The notes beneath the pieces were generated by a model, which searched no databases, was not told the DNA's origin, and worked only from the letters and a program-made list of their open reading frames with translations. This document shows, one piece after another, positions 42,784 through 47,883 of a stretch of DNA of 47,883 nt (position 1 is the first letter of the stretch; every line of letters starts with the position of its first letter). The DNA comes from an uncultured Clostridiaceae bacterium (lineage in GTDB: Bacteria; Bacillota; Clostridia; TANB77; CAG-508): contig CANSJQ010000001.1 of NCBI GenBank assembly GCA_947647275.1, positions 383,046 to 430,928 on the forward strand, written 5' to 3'. The position numbers and the translations under genes were made by a program.

Positions 42784-43980
42784 TTATAATTTTTCTACAA
42801 TTGCCTTAGTATCTCTAGCAATTACTAATTCTTCATTTGTTGGGATTACCCATACTTTTATTTTAGAATTTTTTGTAGATATTTCTTTTTCTTCACTTTG
42901 TACTTTGTTTGCTTCTTTGTCTATTTCTACTCCCATCCAGTTTAAATAGCTACATATTTCTTCACGTATACTTCCTTGGTTTTCTCCTATTCCTGCTGTA
43001 AATACTATTGCATCTATTCCATTCATTGAAACTGCATATTTTGCTATATACTGAGCTACATTATATGCATATGCTCTGTTTGCTAAGGCTGCTCTTTTAT
43101 TTCCTTCTTTTTCTGCTTTACATATATCTCTATTATCTTTACTTACTCCAGATATTCCATATGTTCCTGATTCTTGGTTTAATATGTGTTCCATTTCTTC
43201 TGGTGTTAGTCCTTCTTTCTTCATTAGGAATGTTACTATTGATGGGTCTAAATCTCCTGACCTTGCACACATCATTATTCCTGATACTGGGGTCATTCCC
43301 ATAGATGTTTCTACTGATTTACCTCCATCTACTGCACATAGACTTGCACCTTGGCCTAAGTGGCATACTACTGTTTTTAAGTTTTCTATTCTATCATTTA
43401 CTAAATCTGCTAGTCTTTGTGATACATACCTATGGCTTGTTCCATGAAAACCATATTTACGCATTTTATATTTTTGGTAGTATTTATATGGAACTGGGTA
43501 TATATACCTTTCTTCAGGTATTGTTTGATGAAATGCCGTATCAAATACTGCTACCATTGGCTTTCCTGATATTACTTTTTTACATGCTTCTATACCATTT
43601 AAAATTGGTGGTGTATGTATTGGTGCAAGTTCTTCACAACTTGCTATTTCTTTTATTACTTCATCTGTAATTAATACAGATTTATCAAATATGTCTGTTC
43701 CATGTGGCACTCTATGTCCTATTGCACTTATTTCATCTAGTGATGTTATAACACCATATTCTGAACTTAATAATTGTTTTAGCATAAATTCTAAAGCTTC
43801 TTTATGACTTGGTACTGGGTTTTCTAATACATATTTTTCTCCATTTACTTTATGTGTTAAAAAGCTATTTTCTTGTCCTATTCTTTCATAATTTCCTTTT
43901 GCTAATACTTCTTCATTTGCCATATCAATTAATTGGTATTTTAATGATGAACTTCCACAGTTGATAACTAATACTTTCAT
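42784..43980 (-). CDS. ackA: Acetate kinase
   Basis: 398 residues from ATG 43980, after GGAGGAAGT. Seen: MKVLVINCGSSSLKYQLIDM, GHRVPHGTDIF, VFDTAFHQTIPEE, KYGFHGTSHRYVSQR, HLGQGASLCAVDGGKSVETS and FTAGIGENQGSIRE. It makes ATP from acetyl phosphate, the usual last step of acetate fermentation in anaerobes. No pta gene is beside it here. The out-of-frame CGG (ACG GCA in DTA) is harmless. Confidence 0.97.
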   Translation of the reverse strand: MKVLVINCGSSSLKYQLIDMANEEVLAKGNYERIGQENSFLTHKVNGEKYVLENPVPSHKEALEFMLKQLLSSEYGVITSLDEISAIGHRVPHGTDIFDKSVLITDEVIKEIASCEELAPIHTPPILNGIEACKKVISGKPMVAVFDTAFHQTIPEERYIYPVPYKYYQKYKMRKYGFHGTSHRYVSQRLADLVNDRIENLKTVVCHLGQGASLCAVDGGKSVETSMGMTPVSGIMMCARSGDLDPSIVTFLMKKEGLTPEEMEHILNQESGTYGISGVSKDNRDICKAEKEGNKRAALANRAYAYNVAQYIAKYAVSMNGIDAIVFTAGIGENQGSIREEICSYLNWMGVEIDKEANKVQSEEKEISTKNSKIKVWVIPTNEELVIARDTKAIVEKL

Positions 43981-44082
43981 TTTACTTCCTCCTTTATACG
44001 AAGCGTGTATTATTGATTTTTCACTCTTCACTTTTCTCTTTTGTTATTATAACTGTTAATTTTAAAAAGTACAATAGAAAAA

Positions 44083-44120
44083 AACAACAAAGTGAATTAT
44101 TTTACACTTTGTTGTTTTTG
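44083..44120 (-). terminator. Intrinsic terminator after the BspA-like gene
   Basis: AACAACAAAGTG pairs with CACTTTGTTGTT on the minus strand. Confidence 0.82.
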
Positions 44121-44154
44121 AGTTTTGCTTTTAATTAAATTTAGCTTCTATATT

Positions 44155-47100
44155 TTAATTCATATCATCTTCTACTTCATCTTTTACTTCTTCTACTTCT
44201 GTTTTAGTTGTAGAGTCTTCTGATTCTATCTCTTTTATTTCTTCTTTTTTAGTTTCTGTTTTAGATTCAGTAGAATCGCTATTTTGTTTTACTGGTAAAG
44301 TTTCAATTTCTGTCAATTTTGCAGATTCATTTTCTGCACTAACATTAGTAGCTTTATCATTTTTGTTATTTGGATCATTTTCTTCTACATCGTTTAGTTT
44401 AATTTCTTCTTGTTCATTTGTGCTTAAATCCATAGCTATGTCTTGTTCTTCAGCAGTTGTTATATCTTCTTTGCTAGTAAAGTATCCTGGTGTTTCTTCT
44501 GTATCTATTCTTGCATATTCTTTATTTGTATGAGAAGAATTATAAGTTGTACCATTACAGCCTATTAACTTTGAACATCTACCAAACATATTTGTTGATT
44601 CTTCTACTTGATTTGTTACAAAATTGTCACTAGCATAAATTGTTGTTAAGTTACTACAATCATAAAGCATATAATTCATATTTGTTACATTTCTTGTATC
44701 AATTCCACTTACATCTAGTGTTGTTAAGTTGCTACATCCATTAAACATATAACTCATATTTGTCACATTACTTGTAATCCAGTCACTTATATCTAGTGTT
44801 GTTAGACTGCTACATCCATAAAACATACTAAACATACTTGTTAGATTACTTGTATCAAAATTACTTAATTCTAGTTCTGTTAGACTGCTACATCCACCAA
44901 ACATCTTACTCATATTAGTTACATTGCTTGTGTCAAATCCACTTACATCTAGTGTTGTTAAGTTACTACATCCACTAAACATATAACTCATATTTATCAC
45001 ATTACTTGTAGCCCAGTCACTTACATCTAGTGTTGTTAAGTTGCTACATCCATTAAACATATAACTCATATTTGTCACATTACTTGTAACCCAGTCACTT
45101 ACTTCTAGTGTTGTTAGACTGCTACATCCATCAAACATACTATTCATACTTGTTACATTTCTTGTATCAATTCCACTTACTTCTAGTGTTGTTAGACTGC
45201 TACATCCGCTGAAACATATTACTCATACTTGTTACATTGCTTGTATCAAATCCCCTTACATCTAGTGTTGTTAATTTTGTACATCTGTTAAACATCGCTT
45301 GCATATTTGTTACATTACTTGTAACCCATTCGCTTACATTTAGCGTTGTTAGACTGCTACATCCATTAAACATTTCAATCATACTTGTCACATTACTTGT
45401 AACCCAGTCACTTACATCTAGTGTTGTTAGACTGCTACATCCATTAAACATATAACTCATATTTGTCACATTATTTGTAACCCAGTCACTTACATCTAGT
45501 GTTGTTAGATTGCTACATCCACCAAACATCCTATTCATACTAGTTACATTACTTGTAACCCATTTGCTTACATTTAGCGTTGTTAGACTGCTACATCCAT
45601 TAAACATAAAACCCATATCTGTTACATTGCTTGTATCAAAATTACTTACATTTAATATTGTTAGCCCACTACAACCCAAAAACATATTATTCATTTTTGT
45701 TACATTTCTCGTATTGAAATTACTTACATTTAATTCTGTTAGACTTTTACATTCACTAAACATACTACTCATACTTGTTACATTACTTGTATCCCAGTCA
45801 TTTACACCTAGTGTTGTTAAGTTACCACATCCATTAAACATATTATTCATACTTATTACATTACTTGTATTAAATCCACTTACCTCTAGTTCCGTTAAGT
45901 TACTACATCTGTTAAACATATAACTCATATGTTTAACATTACTTGTATTAAATCTACTTACATCTAGTTTTGTTAAGTTAATACATCCACTAAACATACT
46001 AGCCATATTAGTTACTTTACTTGTATCAAAATTATTTACTTCTAGTGTTGTTAAGTCACTACATCCATTAAACATACTAGCCATATTAGTTACTTTACTT
46101 GTAACCCAGTCACTTACTTCTAGTTTTGTTAATTTACTACATGCTTCAAACATACCACTCGTGTTTGTTACTTTATTTGTATTAAATTTACTTACATCTA
46201 GTTTTGTTAATTTACTACAATTGTAAAACATATAACCCATATTAGTTACATTACTTGTATCGAAATTACTTACATCTAATTCTGTTAGACTGCTACATCC
46301 GGTAAAACATTTCATTCATACTTGTTACATTTTTTGTATCAAATTTACTTACAATTAGTGTTGCTAATTTGCTACATCCACTAAACATATTACCCATACT
46401 TGTTACATTTTTTGTATCAAATTCACTTACATCTAATGTTGTTAGACTGCTACATCCGGTAAAACATTTGAGTCATATATATTACATTTCTTGTATCAAG
46501 TCCACTTACATTTAGTTTTGTTAAGTTTTTACATCCATTAAACATAGCACCCATATTGGTTACATTACTTGTATCGAAATTACTTACATCTAATTCTGTT
46601 AGACTACTACATCCGGTAAAACATTTGATTCATATTTGTTACATTACTTGTATCAAATCCACTTACATCTAGTTTTGTTAGACTGCTACATCCGGAAAAA
46701 CATTTGATTCATATTTGTTACATTACTTGTATCAAATCCACTTACATCTAGTTTTGTTAGACTGCTACATCCGGTAAAATATTTCATATATACTTGTTAC
46801 ATTACTTGTATCAAACCCACTTACATCTAGTGTTGTTAGACTGCCACATCTACTAAACATCCTATTCATATCTGTTACATTACTTGTATCAAATCCACTT
46901 ACATCTAGCGTTGTCAGATTATTACAGTGCCAAAACATACCACTCATATTTGTTACATTACTTGTATCACATATATTTGTTATATCTTGTGACTCTAATT
47001 TAGTTAAATCACTAAACATTCCGCTTGAGTCGCTATTTAATTGTGGTCTTTCAACTTTTGTATACCAAAGTATTTTTGTATAATCATTTTTGTCTACCCA

Positions 47101-47883
47101 CATTTTTATAAAATTAGTTGAATCTACTGTTTGTAATTCTATATATTTTTCTGTTGTTGGCTCTACACTTGCTCTTTCTATTGTTACTATGTTGTTTTCT
47201 GGTAGTGGCTCTTCTGTATCTGGTCTTTCTATTGTTGCTATATTATCGTTATATAATTTCTTTATTTTAGTATTAAAAGTTGAACCAGTCTCAAACATAA
47301 CATATGGTGTTATTGGAGTAAAATATCCTGGTGTTCTTGGTGTGTCTATTCTTGCATATTCTTTATCTATATGAGATGTATCATATGTTGTTCCATTTCC
47401 ACCTTTTATATTTAAGCATCCTGTAAACATATCTTCTGAAGTTTTTACTTGATTTGTTACATAACTATCACTAGCATAAACTGTTGTTAAATTTGTACAA
47501 TTTTTAAACATATTACTCATACTTGTTACGTTACTTGTATCCCATTTACTTACATTTAACATTGTTAGGTTTTCACAATTATTAAACATACTTGCCATAT
47601 TTGTTACATTACTTGTATTGAAGTTTGTTACATCTATTGTTGTTAGATTTGAGCAATCACTAAACATACTTGCCATATTTATTACATTACTTGTATCGAA
47701 GTTTGTTACATCTATTGTTGTTAGATTTGAACAACCATCAAACATACTGCTCATATCTGTTACTTTATTTGTATTAAATTTACTTACATTTAATGTTGTT
47801 AGATTTGAACAATCACTAAACATACTTTCCATATTTGTTACATTACTTGTATCGAAGTTTGTTACATCTATTGTTGTTAGATT
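44155..47883 (-). CDS. BspA-like (DUF285) leucine-rich repeat surface protein, partial, six CGG +1 frameshifts
   Basis: The start lies beyond the right edge; the frame is open from 47883. The gene is built of 26-residue units such as LTTLDVSGFDTSNVTNMSYM and then FxGCSN, the BspA/DUF285 repeat of surface proteins. Each of two repeat blocks ends with a cap (TNQV...F.GC...G.NGTTY..SH..KEYARIDT..TPGYFT), and a 100-residue non-repeat linker separates them. The C terminus is acidic (Glu/Thr/Lys-rich), without an obvious LPXTG. Six in-frame CGG codons, at the Gly of MF(Y/F/Q)GCSSL, break the zero frame, and the next codons are ATG TAG. Distances between breaks are 26, 26, 52, 52 and 364 codons (14 units), so the shifted frame keeps perfect repeat register. 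Confidence 0.88.
45206..45208 (-). other. CGG +1 frameshift site 1 in the BspA-like gene
   Basis: Context CAG CGG ATG TAG; the shift gives MFQGCSSL. Confidence 0.85.
46299..46301 (-). other. CGG +1 frameshift site 2 in the BspA-like gene
   Basis: Context TAC CGG ATG TAG; the shift gives MFYGCSSL. Confidence 0.85.
46456..46458 (-). other. CGG +1 frameshift site 3 in the BspA-like gene
   Basis: Context TAC CGG ATG TAG; 52 codons (two units) before site 2. Confidence 0.85.
46613..46615 (-). other. CGG +1 frameshift site 4 in the BspA-like gene
   Basis: Context TAC CGG ATG TAG; 52 codons (two units) before site 3. Confidence 0.85.
46692..46694 (-). other. CGG +1 frameshift site 5 in the BspA-like gene
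   Basis: Context TTC CGG ATG TAG; the shift gives MFFGCSSL; 26 codons before site 4. Confidence 0.85.
46771..46773 (-). other. CGG +1 frameshift site 6 in the BspA-like gene
   Basis: Context TAC CGG ATG TAG; the shift gives IFYGCSSL; 26 codons before site 5. Confidence 0.85.

Noticed and set aside
797..46773. The 13 extra C bases as sequencing or assembly errors
   Set aside because: All lie exactly at a codon boundary before a Gly GGN codon. The same triplet in other phases is never associated with a break, and the bases around the sites are not homopolymers. An error process blind to frame would also hit other GG dinucleotides. Raw reads would settle it.
44155..47883. Regular short repeats as a CRISPR array
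   Set aside because: The repeats are coding, 78 bp long, diverged at synonymous places and without unique spacers; they encode BspA-type units.

Overview
The window is a strongly AT-rich chromosomal segment of a Gram-positive anaerobe of the Bacillota, most likely an uncultured gut Clostridia lineage. The signs are murD, secA, prfB, rho, the sporulation genes yabP and yabQ next to a divIC-like gene, acetate kinase, a type II fatty-acid cluster with both a FabK-type and a FabI-type reductase, a LexA-controlled yneA-like gene, and BspA-type (DUF285) surface repeats. I cannot place it more finely.

Main observation. Seven genes appear broken by one extra base, yet all break the same way: an in-frame CGG, and translation resumes if the C is skipped and the next three bases are read as GGN (Gly). 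There are 13 such sites: murD, a coat-like gene, a YwaF-like membrane protein, prfB (two residues before the GGQ motif), accA, accC, a family 2 glycosyltransferase, and six in one BspA-like gene. Skipping the C restores the exact downstream frame every time. About 19 CGG triplets that lie across codon boundaries cause no shift, and I found no in-frame CGG read as Arg in any recognisable gene. The only in-frame CGGs without a shift are four in three small orphan ORFs. This suggests that CGG is unassigned here and triggers +1 frameshifting, or that CGGN is read as a four-base glycine codon.

Layout. 1-5.5 kb: murD end, coat-like protein, two tRNA genes with odd anticodon loops, DUF4116 protein, CBS protein, AI-2E-family permease, orphan small ORF, YcgQ-like protein. 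5.6-15.6 kb: YwaF-like protein, secA, phospholipase-like protein, prfB, yabP-yabQ, divIC-like, rho. 15.6-23.3 kb: a filamentous (inovirus-type) prophage between 31-bp direct repeats, with a ssDNA-binding candidate, coat protein, Zot-type ATPase, adsorption candidates, hairpin-rich origin region and a replication initiator. 24.2-27.3 kb (minus): DHHW protein, MBOAT acyltransferase, DUF4358-like protein. 27.5-29 kb: Xer-type recombinase and the LexA-controlled LysM gene. 29.1-39.7 kb (minus): fabD-fabG-fabF-accB-fabZ-accC-fabK-accD-accA-fabI-acpP, interrupted twice by plus-strand orphan ORFs. 39.8-44 kb (minus): birA, two glycosyltransferases, ackA. 44.1-47.9 kb (minus): BspA-like repeat protein running off the right edge.

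How it fits together. The fatty-acid cluster needs two frameshifts (accA, accC) to make acetyl-CoA carboxylase. Peptidoglycan precursor synthesis needs one (murD). Termination at UGA/UAA needs one (prfB). If the recoding is real, its efficiency would affect growth, envelope synthesis and termination together, and RF2 would depend on a +1 shift at a site unrelated to the classical prfB one.
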